From positions 310,001-374,000 of the forward strand of contig NZ_JBFDTP010000001.1 of the NCBI RefSeq assembly GCF_040719375.1: a stretch of 64,000 nucleotides of DNA, read 5' to 3'. Position 1 is the stretch's first letter, and the number at the start of each line of letters is the position of its first letter. Below the pieces are notes generated by a model. The model saw only the letters and a program-made list of their open reading frames with translations. It did not search any database and was not told the origin of the DNA. Below, in pieces: positions 1 through 8,368 of the stretch. A program made the position numbers and the translations under genes. Source of the DNA: Clostridium sp. AN503. Lineage in GTDB: Bacteria; Bacillota; Clostridia; Lachnospirales; Lachnospiraceae.

Positions 1-311
1 AAATAAAAGTTATAACAGCAATATATCTGAGCAAAAAACAAAAAAACTGTGATATGAGAAATTTTTACTGATCTAAATCTAGTTAAATGAGGTACCCTTC
101 TCACAAAGTAGCCGCATGCCAGTATCGCAAATACCATTAGAGCCATCGCTGCTAATAATAATAAAATATTAGAAGACACAAACTCCTTTTTACCCGGATA
201 TCCATATTTAGATAGTACTATTAAAATAAGAAATATACTGATAAAGGCAAATTCAAACATCCATGTAATAGCAGTATAGACTATAGTATTTGAGTTTTTG
301 TTTCGGCTCAT
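1..311 (-). CDS. Membrane protein of the polysaccharide operon, partial (3' end outside window)
   Basis: This is an open frame of about 103 codons that begins with ATG at 311 and runs off the left edge. A GGAG Shine-Dalgarno sequence lies 9 bases upstream of the start. The visible part starts MSRNKNSNTIVYTAITWMF and has two strongly hydrophobic stretches (about residues 10-32 and 46-68) with a short basic loop after the second. It is the next gene in the leftward polysaccharide operon after the EpsG-like gene. It could be a membrane glycosyltransferase or another export protein. Too little is visible to assign a family. Confidence 0.6.
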   Translation of the reverse strand, partial: MSRNKNSNTIVYTAITWMFEFAFISIFLILIVLSKYGYPGKKEFVSSNILLLLAAMALMVFAILACGYFVRRVPHLTRFRSVKISHITVFLFFAQIYCCYNFY

Positions 312-382
312 AGTAATTGTCTCCGAAGTGATTTTTAGAATGTTCCTATAATGTTTCTTATTAGAAATATAAAATGCTAGTA

Positions 383-1459
383 TCAGCCCAAAATGCTTAC
401 GTAGTGAAACATTTCTCCACCACCATACCGAATTATCCAAAATAATAAACTCATGCCGCACACCCCTATTTTAAGCAGCCATTTAAATGAAAAATTATTC
501 TCGCAATCCAGCATATTGGGAATAAGGCATATTACTGGAAAATAGAAGTAGTATCCAAATCGGTCAAACTCGATAATCCATCTTCCTAAAAAGAATATAA
601 TTGCATAGACAAAAAGTCCGTTTATAAAAATACGATTGCACGCATACTGCTCACGAACACGGCTATAGTAAATGGCGCACAGAAATAGAATAGTAAGCAG
701 CATAATAGCATCCCACTTATTTATTTGAAGATTCCGAAACATTTCATGTCTGCCGTAATATCCTGGTATAAATGTCTTTACAATCCAAGTCAGAACTTTT
801 GTTTGGAAGAGTGTCAACACTCCAAACAATCCGGCTGCCATAAAATAATAGCTGCATCTAAAATCATACTTTAATATAAAATAGGCTGGTATCATAATAA
901 CTGCCGATACATGAAACAAACACGCAACAGCAATCGTTAAAATATACTGTCCAAATCTATTCGCAGAAATATAGCGATAAGCATAGAGTGATATAATTAC
1001 AGCAACCAACTGGCGTATCTGAAGAAATCCCAGCATAAAAAAGACTGTAACAAATAAGAACATACTCATAGCATAGTCTTTTGAATAGTCCATCAGACAT
1101 TTAGCCAGTATACAAAACGCTATCAGGTATATGATGAAATAGACAAATTGAAAATCCAAATCCAGGACAGCAACCAGTTTATTGATGTAATTTACGCCGA
1201 TTTCTCGGATGGAGCCAGTTCCGGCCTTAATCTGCAGAAATGCCTTTTCATAGTTGTCATAATCTGTATGTAAAGAATATTGAAAAGCATAAATACAATA
1301 CAATGGTACAAATGCCAACATAGCCCAAAATCGCGGAGTAATATGAAATACTATGCGATTTTTAATAAGCCACTCTCGTGGGCAATACGTCACCTCTGAG
1401 TGAGCCTGCCAGATATAGGCAAGCGGAATCGTGATAAGAAGCATTATAATATATACCAT
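383..1459 (-). CDS. EpsG-like polysaccharide polymerase (membrane)
   Basis: A 358-residue integral membrane protein with roughly ten hydrophobic segments. The layout, with the region FYYFYFPVICLIPNML near the C-terminus and a short polar N-terminal loop, fits the EpsG/Wzy-like family that polymerises repeat units on the outer face of the membrane. I chose ATG at 1459 because an AAGGGA Shine-Dalgarno sequence lies about 10 bases upstream; a TTG nine bases earlier is the only longer option. It follows the Wzz-like gene by 15 bases, so the two are cotranscribed. Flippase, chain-length regulator and polymerase together indicate a Wzx/Wzy-type pathway. The family call rests on topology and context. 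Confidence 0.65.
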   Translation of the reverse strand: MVYIIMLLITIPLAYIWQAHSEVTYCPREWLIKNRIVFHITPRFWAMLAFVPLYCIYAFQYSLHTDYDNYEKAFLQIKAGTGSIREIGVNYINKLVAVLDLDFQFVYFIIYLIAFCILAKCLMDYSKDYAMSMFLFVTVFFMLGFLQIRQLVAVIISLYAYRYISANRFGQYILTIAVACLFHVSAVIMIPAYFILKYDFRCSYYFMAAGLFGVLTLFQTKVLTWIVKTFIPGYYGRHEMFRNLQINKWDAIMLLTILFLCAIYYSRVREQYACNRIFINGLFVYAIIFFLGRWIIEFDRFGYYFYFPVICLIPNMLDCENNFSFKWLLKIGVCGMSLLFWIIRYGGGEMFHYVSILG

Positions 1460-1474
1460 ATTCCGCAATCCCTT

Positions 1475-2761
1475 CTATTTTTCCAGAACAATTCCATAGA
1501 CCTTTTTTCCAAGCTGTTCAATACGGGTAATCTCTTTTTGAATTTCCTGCTTATTTGAATATCCTAAACTTTCGAATAAAATTGCACCTAATGCATTGGA
1601 TATTTTTTCAACGGTATCTGAAGAAGTCGTTATGGAATCCGACATGGAGATAGAATACTCTGGTTCCGCCTTATGTAACTCCTCTCCAAACCTTTCAAGT
1701 TCTCTTACGTTACCTGCCCCTGTCACCACAATATGACCGGTTGATACTGACTCCATTGCATGCAGATAAGCACTGACCAGTTTACCGGCCTCTTCATAGG
1801 AACTACAATTTTGATTATTCCCCTCTAAAATATCAATCCAGTCATCAACAAATCCCAGAAAATGTTTTTTCCCTTTTATCTTTACCGATGCTAGGACAGG
1901 AACAGAATATCCTTTCAAATCTTCTTCCGTTGTAATATTTAAGCTTAAGCAATGGAAGAAAAAGCAGAGGATTACAGACAGACCGATGCCGCCTCCGAGT
2001 CCCCAGATTGCACCTTTGATACTTCTTTTTAAAATATAAGATAATTCCAGTCGTGTCGCCACCTGGGAAGAACTGCCTGATAATGATTTGGGGATCAAAC
2101 CAGCTGAAGCTTGAGGCATGATTTCCCCTAATTGCCCTTCTGTTATCGTATAATGATACTCTCCAACCAGATTTTGAACGTAAGAGCTTAAGAGTTTTTC
2201 CGCATCCGTCACTATATCCTCTGATAAATCCCTGCTTCCTGTAGTAGCATAAATGTTAATATAATTTCCGATTTTTTCCTCAGTACTGCCAACTACTTTG
2301 ATTGATACAACGTCATAAAATTTAGCAGGCGTATAGACTTCTTCTAAAATGGCCTTTGTATTATAATTATACTCAACCAGCTTCTCATTATATTGTATAA
2401 AATCCTTAGCAGCATCCGTATAGTATTTATCCACTAATGGCTGGAGTACTTCCTTGTTTTGATAACAAGCCAAATATGCATTTGCAATGGTAGGGGTCTG
2501 GTCAACAACTAAGCCTTCTATGTTTTCATATTTAGAATCCAGAAAAAGTGTTCGTCGTGCCTGATACTTATATGGAAAATCTTCCGCCAGCTGCTGAGTG
2601 GATTCGATAGACGGCTCCTGAAATGTAACATATTCGATTATTAGTGGAACAAATCGAATCATACAGCCTCCTAACACGCATAAAGAGGTCAGGACAATGC
2701 AAAGTTTTGCTTTCCTCAAAATGACAATAAAAAATTCTCTCAAATCAAAAAAAGTGTTCAT
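1475..2761 (-). CDS. Wzz/CapA-like chain-length regulator protein
   Basis: A 428-residue protein with one transmembrane segment near the N-terminus (about residues 18-40), a long extracytoplasmic region with coiled-coil character, and a second transmembrane segment (about 250-272, GLGGGIGLSVILCFFFHC). This is the layout of polysaccharide co-polymerases that set chain length. After the second segment comes a cytoplasmic part of about 155 residues (including GHIVVTGAGNVREL) that resembles a degenerate tyrosine-kinase-like fold without a clear Walker A motif. The start has an AAAGGAG site 9 bases upstream. It overlaps the flippase stop by 4 bases (ATGA), which indicates translational coupling. 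Confidence 0.7.
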   Translation of the reverse strand: MNTFFDLREFFIVILRKAKLCIVLTSLCVLGGCMIRFVPLIIEYVTFQEPSIESTQQLAEDFPYKYQARRTLFLDSKYENIEGLVVDQTPTIANAYLACYQNKEVLQPLVDKYYTDAAKDFIQYNEKLVEYNYNTKAILEEVYTPAKFYDVVSIKVVGSTEEKIGNYINIYATTGSRDLSEDIVTDAEKLLSSYVQNLVGEYHYTITEGQLGEIMPQASAGLIPKSLSGSSSQVATRLELSYILKRSIKGAIWGLGGGIGLSVILCFFFHCLSLNITTEEDLKGYSVPVLASVKIKGKKHFLGFVDDWIDILEGNNQNCSSYEEAGKLVSAYLHAMESVSTGHIVVTGAGNVRELERFGEELHKAEPEYSISMSDSITTSSDTVEKISNALGAILFESLGYSNKQEIQKEITRIEQLGKKVYGIVLEK

Positions 2762-4203
2762 AAACGTGTTCTCCTTTTCCTAAACTCCCTATTTATATTT
2801 TCTACTAATTTTGCTTTCAAACATATGAGTATCACAAAATAGATTAAGACCCCCGTTCCTGTTATTAACAGGATGCGTATCCATAAATTCAACTCAAGTT
2901 TTTGTATCATCAACCCTGTCATAAGGATTCCTGCTCCGCCGATCAGATATTTCCATGTTTCCTGTGCCAGATTCCCTAATGGGTAGATTTTTCTCAGGTA
3001 AATCAGACAAATTAGGAAAACTGAACCTTCTGCACAAATGGTCGCTAAAGCTGCTCCTGCTGCTCCCCATTTGGGAATCATAAGATAGTTTAGGATGCAG
3101 TTCATAACAGCGCCTGCTATAGTTGCATACAAGGATTCCTTTTCTTTGTTTAAAGGCATAAATAATTGAATCGCAATAAAGCCATTGATTACAGATAATA
3201 TAATGTTGGGCGCTTTTATCATTGCGGCCGGTACAGCATCCAAAAAAGCAGTGCCGCTGAATACAAGTACAATTTCCTCACTGAGGACAAGCATTCCTGC
3301 CGTTGCTGGAACTGTCAATCCCAGAATATAATAAAATGCCTTATCGACAAGTGTCTGAAAATCTTCTTTCCGATTCATATGCAGGTAATAAGCCAGGCGA
3401 GGAAGAAACACAGCACACACAGAGGCAATCACATTACAGACAACCTTGTTCAGCTTAGAAGCCGCAGTATACAATCCAGTCTGATAATCACCTGCCTGCA
3501 GTCCAAGCATGGTCATATCCAGATTCAAATAGATAGTACTCGCAATGCTCATTCCAAATATAATAAATATGGGTTTCAAATGTTTCCTAATAGTATAAGG
3601 CTGACCCGGAAAAAAGCGGACAAATTTACGAGAGTAAAATATATTAAATACATTCGCTCCAACACTGGAAAGTACCAGAATACCAGCATATATCATAAAA
3701 TCTGTTTTTTCTTTTACCAATGCTAAAAGCAGCGCTAAAGAAATAAGCTGAAACAGGATCGTTCGGATTGTAATATAAACAAACTCCTCATATATGTTAA
3801 AAAGCCAGTTCATACCGATAACATTAAAGAGAATCGTTGTACTGAATAGCAATAATAGTGATTTATAAGATTGAAATACCGGTATCTGAAGCAATAGGAA
3901 TACTCCAAGATAAGAGCAAAGCGTTGAACCAATATTGATTATTAAAATTTCCGTACAAAATGTATTAATTGCTTCCTGATTGTCACGAATTTTGGCGCCT
4001 TCCCGAATCGCATAATTGGCAATGCCCAAACCAGCAAGAAGTACAAAGTAGTTCATAACGGAATTGGCAAAGTTGACACGTCCTATATTCTCTACCCCTA
4101 ATATTCTGGATGCGTAAGGAAAGGTTATTAGGGGGAAAATCAGTCCTAAAACTGTTTTTGCTAAATTCACTAAAGAATTTCTTTTTAATGATTTTTCTGC
4201 CAT
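2758..4203 (-). CDS. Oligosaccharide flippase (Wzx-type)
   Basis: A 481-residue polytopic membrane protein with 12-14 predicted segments. The N-terminal part (LAKTVLGLIFPLITFPYASR followed by a LGVENIGRVNF region) is typical of the polysaccharide-export branch of the MATE/MVF superfamily. Its expected role is to flip undecaprenyl-linked repeat units to the outer face for the EpsG-like polymerase. The gene overlaps the upstream glycosyltransferase by 19 bases and the downstream Wzz-like gene by 4, so it sits inside a tight operon. The Shine-Dalgarno site is weak (AGAAAGAAAA), consistent with coupled translation. Confidence 0.85.
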   Translation of the reverse strand: MAEKSLKRNSLVNLAKTVLGLIFPLITFPYASRILGVENIGRVNFANSVMNYFVLLAGLGIANYAIREGAKIRDNQEAINTFCTEILIINIGSTLCSYLGVFLLLQIPVFQSYKSLLLLFSTTILFNVIGMNWLFNIYEEFVYITIRTILFQLISLALLLALVKEKTDFMIYAGILVLSSVGANVFNIFYSRKFVRFFPGQPYTIRKHLKPIFIIFGMSIASTIYLNLDMTMLGLQAGDYQTGLYTAASKLNKVVCNVIASVCAVFLPRLAYYLHMNRKEDFQTLVDKAFYYILGLTVPATAGMLVLSEEIVLVFSGTAFLDAVPAAMIKAPNIILSVINGFIAIQLFMPLNKEKESLYATIAGAVMNCILNYLMIPKWGAAGAALATICAEGSVFLICLIYLRKIYPLGNLAQETWKYLIGGAGILMTGLMIQKLELNLWIRILLITGTGVLIYFVILICLKAKLVENINREFRKRRTRL

Positions 4204-5120
4204 GGGTTTTCTTTCTGTGCTTCTTTTAATATTTCAAAGGCGCTTAACATGCTTTGAGAGTGAAAAATTAAATATTGGTTAATAGTTTTTGTGCTTTTTT
4301 TTGTTGATACGCCATGATAGTGAAGTACCTGTAATTCAGGTGTATATATAATAGAATATCCCAAAGTTTTACATTTTAAAGTCAATAATAATTCTTCATG
4401 ATAAAACTTGGTTTCCGGTTCGAATAATTTATCATTCTCATTTATAAATAACTCTGAAAAAACCAGGCATGCTCCATGCAGTACAGAATCTGTAAGTACA
4501 TTTTTATAAATTTTATCATAAGGTTTTGATAATCCTAGTTGTGCTTTCAACCATCTAAATATATCCAAAAGAAATAACGGAATATACCGCCGTATGGCGC
4601 TTTTATATCTTTTAATTTTTTCTAATCTTCTTCCGCATCGAGGATTGGATAGATTGTTGCGAAATACCTGCATTTCTGTATCTAATTGCTCCATGGAGGG
4701 ATATTTAGCATATAAAGGATTTTGATGAGCTTTTAAATAAGGCGCATAAATATCTGGCCCCAAAACAAAAAAATTATACTTGTCATACGCATTAAATACA
4801 TGCATGATAAAATCCTTTTGTTTAATAACGACATCATTATTCAAAGTTATTATAAATTGGGGATGATATGATTTTGCAATTTGATATGCCATATTATTTC
4901 CAACAGAAAACCCTAAATTTACATCACTTTTGTAAATGTCTATTTTCGTATGATGTAAATATTGTTTTTTCAGCTTTTCAAAAGAATCATTATTGGAACC
5001 ATTATCATAAACGATAATCAGACAATCCTCAATTTGCTCAAGTCTAAGTAATGAATTAACACATTTTACTGTTTCATTAAATAATTTATAGTGCAAAATT
5101 ATAAATACCACTTTAGTCAT
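4185..5120 (-). CDS. Glycosyltransferase family 2
   Basis: A 311-residue protein with a GT-A fold N-terminus. It has VVFIILHYK, then DNGSNNDSFEKL and NLGFSVGNNMA, the usual nucleotide-sugar binding pattern of family 2 rhamnosyl-like transferases, and a TLNNDVV segment in the position of the metal-binding DxD. A YHEELLLTLKCKTLGY stretch lies near residue 245. It has no membrane segment and should work at the inner membrane face on the lipid-linked repeat unit. An AAGGAG site lies about 10 bases before the ATG. Donor and acceptor cannot be read from the sequence. Confidence 0.85.
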   Translation of the reverse strand: MTKVVFIILHYKLFNETVKCVNSLLRLEQIEDCLIIVYDNGSNNDSFEKLKKQYLHHTKIDIYKSDVNLGFSVGNNMAYQIAKSYHPQFIITLNNDVVIKQKDFIMHVFNAYDKYNFFVLGPDIYAPYLKAHQNPLYAKYPSMEQLDTEMQVFRNNLSNPRCGRRLEKIKRYKSAIRRYIPLFLLDIFRWLKAQLGLSKPYDKIYKNVLTDSVLHGACLVFSELFINENDKLFEPETKFYHEELLLTLKCKTLGYSIIYTPELQVLHYHGVSTKKSTKTINQYLIFHSQSMLSAFEILKEAQKENPWQKNH

Positions 5121-5138
5121 TATGCAGACTCCTTAATA

Positions 5139-5822
5139 CTATTGAATCATCTCTCGCAAAAGGTGAATATTTTGCTTCATGGCTTTGCTGTTATGCACTT
5201 CAAAAATACTTGATGTTCCTGCAACAAAAAAATCCGCACCACAAATTCTTAATTGTTTTGCATTATTGAAGCTGATATTTCCATCAACCTGAACACTCAT
5301 ATCTTCATAACCTGTTTGAATTAAATAATTCGTTAATTTTTCCATTTTTTCAAAAGAACCTGGCACAATTTTTTGACCAGCAAAGCCTGGATTAACAGTT
5401 AACAGGGTAATACCATCAATATCTCTTAATAATTCCTCTGTCAAGCATATGGGAGTGCCTGGATTAATTGCTAACCTTACACTGCAATCATATGCTCTTG
5501 CCTTTACAAGCGCGCGCTGAATATTGGGGGTGCTTTCGTAATGAATTGTAACAGAATCCTCAGGTTTTATTTTAAACCAACTTAGTTTGTCTTCTGGCTT
5601 TTCAACCATTAAATGAATATCCAGCGGTATGTGAGTTAATTCATGCAAACCTCGAATATAATCCACACCCAAACCATAGTTCGGAACAAATGCCCCATCC
5701 ATAACATCTATATGTAGAAAATCTATATTCATGGCTTCAAATAATTCAATATCTTCTTTTAAGTGAACCAGATCCGCACACATCATTGAGGCGGATATTT
5801 TTCCTTGCAATTTTTTACTCAT
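5139..5822 (-). CDS. Ribulose-phosphate 3-epimerase-like protein
   Basis: A 227-residue TIM-barrel protein of the RPE family. Family motifs are visible: the SASMMCADL start, HIDVMDGAFVPNYG, DIHLMVEKPE, LTVNPGFAGQKIVP and QVDGNISFNNA. The Asp and His residues of the metal site (in IDVMDG, DIHLM and QVDG) are present. The family interconverts ribulose-5-phosphate and xylulose-5-phosphate or related ketose phosphates. Being inside a polysaccharide operon beside TarJ- and TarI-like genes suggests it feeds ribulose-5-phosphate into an activated-pentitol pathway rather than acting as the housekeeping copy. The start has a GAGGAG site 7 bases upstream. A 6-phosphohexulose epimerase role is an alternative. 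Confidence 0.8.
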   Translation of the reverse strand: MSKKLQGKISASMMCADLVHLKEDIELFEAMNIDFLHIDVMDGAFVPNYGLGVDYIRGLHELTHIPLDIHLMVEKPEDKLSWFKIKPEDSVTIHYESTPNIQRALVKARAYDCSVRLAINPGTPICLTEELLRDIDGITLLTVNPGFAGQKIVPGSFEKMEKLTNYLIQTGYEDMSVQVDGNISFNNAKQLRICGADFFVAGTSSIFEVHNSKAMKQNIHLLREMIQ

Positions 5823-5833
5823 TCGGATCTCCT

Positions 5834-6874
5834 CTATAATTTAAACATTACCTTAATTGCTAATTCATTCTTGCTTCTTAAAATATTAAAAGCTTGTTTT
5901 GACTCATTTAGAGCAAATCGATGCGTAATTAAAGGCGTTACATTTAACGTTCCGTTTTCCATCGCAGAAATGGTTTCTTTCCAGTCATTTACCTTTGCAT
6001 TATATGAGGAATTCCACACACCAATTAGCAATAATTCATTCCTTAATATTTTCCAATAAATATTTCGGTCAAACATCATATCTTTCGTAGGGTTTCCCAC
6101 AAGAACCACTTTACCTCCCTTTTTTGCCGATTGAATACAGGAGGATACGGAATCTATACTGCCGACGCAATCAAACGTAATGTCAACTTTATTATCTAAT
6201 CCCAAACGTTGTAATCCGGTTTCTTCACTTTCTACAGATAAATCTATAACTTTATGGATACCTAAACTATTGAGTAAATTGATTTTGCTTTTATTACGGA
6301 CTACCATTACGACGTTTTGGACTTTTTTTTCTAAGGCCCACATTGCTATTAGTAGGCCAATGGTGCCGGAACCTTGAATCAATATGGAATCAGAACTACT
6401 GAGCGCTGAGCGCATAATTGCTTTGTGCGCAACAGAAGCGGGTTCACACATAGCGGCCTGTTCATAATCTAATGTGTCTGAAAAACATACAAGATTCCAG
6501 ATTGGAACGGCTAAGTACTCCGCAAAGCCACCATTACAACGAGAACCAAAATAGTTATAATTATCACAACGAGCGTACTCACCTTCCTTACAGGAGGAAC
6601 ATCTCCCACAAGGTATTAACGGAAAAACAGTAGCTCGCTTATTTAAATAACTGGGATCAACTCCGTCACCTATTTCTATGATTTTTCCAGAAAATTCATG
6701 TCCCGGGATTAATGGAAATGAATACGTTCCTGTTTTAAACACCCGGTCAATATCACTATTGCATATTCCAGAAGCTTCTACTTTCAGAATCACTTCATCT
6801 TTTTTTGCAATAGGTTTTTCAACCTCCTTAAGCATCAAATTGCCTACACTCTCCAGCACCAGAGCTTTCATCAC
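5834..6874 (-). CDS. Zinc-dependent dehydrogenase, TarJ-like (ribulose-5-phosphate reductase candidate)
   Basis: A 346-residue medium-chain dehydrogenase. The N-terminal catalytic domain has SGICNSDIDRVF and PLIPGHEFSGKI (catalytic zinc ligands), followed by the structural zinc cluster PCGRCSSCKEGEYARC. The Rossmann domain starts near residue 165 with the IQGSGTIGLLIAMW loop. In this operon it starts inside the stop codon of an IspD/TarI-like cytidylyltransferase (4-base overlap), the usual pairing of TarI with TarJ. TarJ reduces ribulose-5-phosphate to ribitol-5-phosphate. The reaction is inferred from neighbours; the family assignment is directly visible. Confidence 0.8.
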   Translation of the reverse strand: MMKALVLESVGNLMLKEVEKPIAKKDEVILKVEASGICNSDIDRVFKTGTYSFPLIPGHEFSGKIIEIGDGVDPSYLNKRATVFPLIPCGRCSSCKEGEYARCDNYNYFGSRCNGGFAEYLAVPIWNLVCFSDTLDYEQAAMCEPASVAHKAIMRSALSSSDSILIQGSGTIGLLIAMWALEKKVQNVVMVVRNKSKINLLNSLGIHKVIDLSVESEETGLQRLGLDNKVDITFDCVGSIDSVSSCIQSAKKGGKVVLVGNPTKDMMFDRNIYWKILRNELLLIGVWNSSYNAKVNDWKETISAMENGTLNVTPLITHRFALNESKQAFNILRSKNELAIKVMFKL

Positions 6875-7569
6875 ACACTCTCCCCTATATACATGTTAAA
6901 TAAATCTATATCATTGTCGGTAGTGATTTTAAAATTAATTTCTTCTCCAGAAATCATTAAAACATTAAGATTGTTTTTCAATGCAATTTCTGTACTGCCG
7001 GTTATTCTATCAAGTTCTGTTGCGCTCAGTTTTTCATGTAAAGACAAATATTTTTCAAACTTAAAACTTTCAGGGGCTTGTCCGGCAAAAAGTTGTGCTC
7101 GTGGCAAAAGGCTATTGATATGCTTTCCGTCAACACTTTGATAAAACGTATCTTTTGCAGGCAGCACAGGCATGACCCCATCATACGCATCTAGTGGCAA
7201 TAGGCAATTTCTAATTAATTCATTTGAAATCAATGGTCTTGCAGCGTCATGAATTATTACATTATCATCTTGACCAGCAAAATCTCTCAAGTATTTCAAA
7301 CCATTATATATAGAGCCTTGACGAGAATCACCCGCTGCTGCAAAGCCTAAAAACTTATCAATTGAAAAAGATTTAATCCACGCTTTAATTTCCTGATGCC
7401 ATTCTTCATGAGCAACAATCACAATTCCGGATATAAGCTCATTATTCTCAAAAGTTTCCAAAGAATAAAGGAAAATAGGTTTCTCTTTTACTAATAAGTA
7501 TTGTTTCGGACAAGTTGCCGTTTTCATTCGGCTTCCGCTTCCACCAGCAAGTAGTAATAAATAATTCAT
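6871..7569 (-). CDS. IspD/TarI-like cytidylyltransferase
   Basis: A 232-residue nucleotidyltransferase with the family's N-terminal glycine-rich loop LLLAGGSGSRM, followed by KQYLLVKEKPIFLYSLETF. The conserved VIIHDAARPLIS segment lies near residue 105, and residues around DRITGSTE and TTDNDIDLFN match the C-terminal part of the IspD/TarI group. These enzymes join CTP to methylerythritol-4-phosphate or ribitol-5-phosphate. An operon position between LicD and TarJ-like genes favours CDP-ribitol synthesis over isoprenoid synthesis. The start overlaps the LicD stop by 4 bases and has a GGAAGGGA site. Confidence 0.8.
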   Translation of the reverse strand: MNYLLLLAGGSGSRMKTATCPKQYLLVKEKPIFLYSLETFENNELISGIVIVAHEEWHQEIKAWIKSFSIDKFLGFAAAGDSRQGSIYNGLKYLRDFAGQDDNVIIHDAARPLISNELIRNCLLPLDAYDGVMPVLPAKDTFYQSVDGKHINSLLPRAQLFAGQAPESFKFEKYLSLHEKLSATELDRITGSTEIALKNNLNVLMISGEEINFKITTDNDIDLFNMYIGESV

Positions 7570-8348
7570 GTATTCCCTTCCATTTCTTTTATATGTTTTG
7601 GTATGCGCTTTTCTAACGGGGGTAAAATCATATAATCACCATAGATATGCGTCATATATTCGTGACATTTTTCCGGTATTGGAAACATCCCGGTCTCAAA
7701 TTGATGATATACTGGATTTCCAAAAAACGACTGTGGAACCATCTCTTTTTTATAACCAGCTAAACCATATAAATTGCTCACTATTCCTGTTTCTTTACCA
7801 TTCCAATGTGTTATAACTTTTTTTGATATTTTTTCAAGCAAATTGAGACATGCTTTATTTGTAAAAATAAGAAACAGTTTTGTTGCTACGTACCATGCTT
7901 TTCCCCTGTTCTGTGGTGGCTTACGATATGCAGATACATGATATAATTGACACCAAATCTGTTGAATTTTCTGCTGCATACGAGAACGAGGTACTGCATC
8001 CAATGGAAATATATCAATTGCAACTGCATGTTCAGCAGTTTGATGTTTACAATCATATAAATAAAAATGTCCTGTTGGTGCGGTGTGAAAAGTACTCTGA
8101 TATATGACATTATTTACAGGTCTGTTTTGATAAACAGATCTCAGTATTTTTTCTAATTTCTCAAAATCAGATCTAGGCAGAGCAATATCAACATCGTCAT
8201 CCCACGGTATAAAGCCATTGTGACGCAAAGCTCCTAATGCGGATCCCCCGATTAGATAATATGTTAAATGATGCTTTTTGCACAAATCATCAAAAACCAT
8301 CATCATATCAAGCAATCTTATATGTATACGTTCTAATGTAGCATCCAT
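7566..8348 (-). CDS. LicD family phosphotransferase
   Basis: A 260-residue LicD protein. The diagnostic block GGSALGALRHNGFIPWDDD, followed directly by VDIALPRSDFEKL, lies at about residues 32-64 and includes the Asp residues that bind metal and the CDP-linked donor. LicD proteins move phosphocholine onto glycans in pneumococcus and Haemophilus. The related eukaryotic fukutin/FKRP enzymes transfer ribitol phosphate from CDP-ribitol. Here either donor is possible: the next two genes could make CDP-ribitol, and a CDP-choline enzyme is encoded at 37864-39648. I prefer ATG at 8348, with GGGGG 6 bases upstream, over an in-frame ATG 12 bases earlier. Confidence 0.85.
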   Translation of the reverse strand: MDATLERIHIRLLDMMMVFDDLCKKHHLTYYLIGGSALGALRHNGFIPWDDDVDIALPRSDFEKLEKILRSVYQNRPVNNVIYQSTFHTAPTGHFYLYDCKHQTAEHAVAIDIFPLDAVPRSRMQQKIQQIWCQLYHVSAYRKPPQNRGKAWYVATKLFLIFTNKACLNLLEKISKKVITHWNGKETGIVSNLYGLAGYKKEMVPQSFFGNPVYHQFETGMFPIPEKCHEYMTHIYGDYMILPPLEKRIPKHIKEMEGNT

Positions 8349-8368
8349 AAGTACCCCCATGTTTTTAA

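Noticed and set aside
6871..7569. Housekeeping ispD of isoprenoid synthesis
   Set aside because: The operon context between LicD and a TarJ-like gene favours a pentitol-phosphate role, although sequence alone does not exclude IspD.
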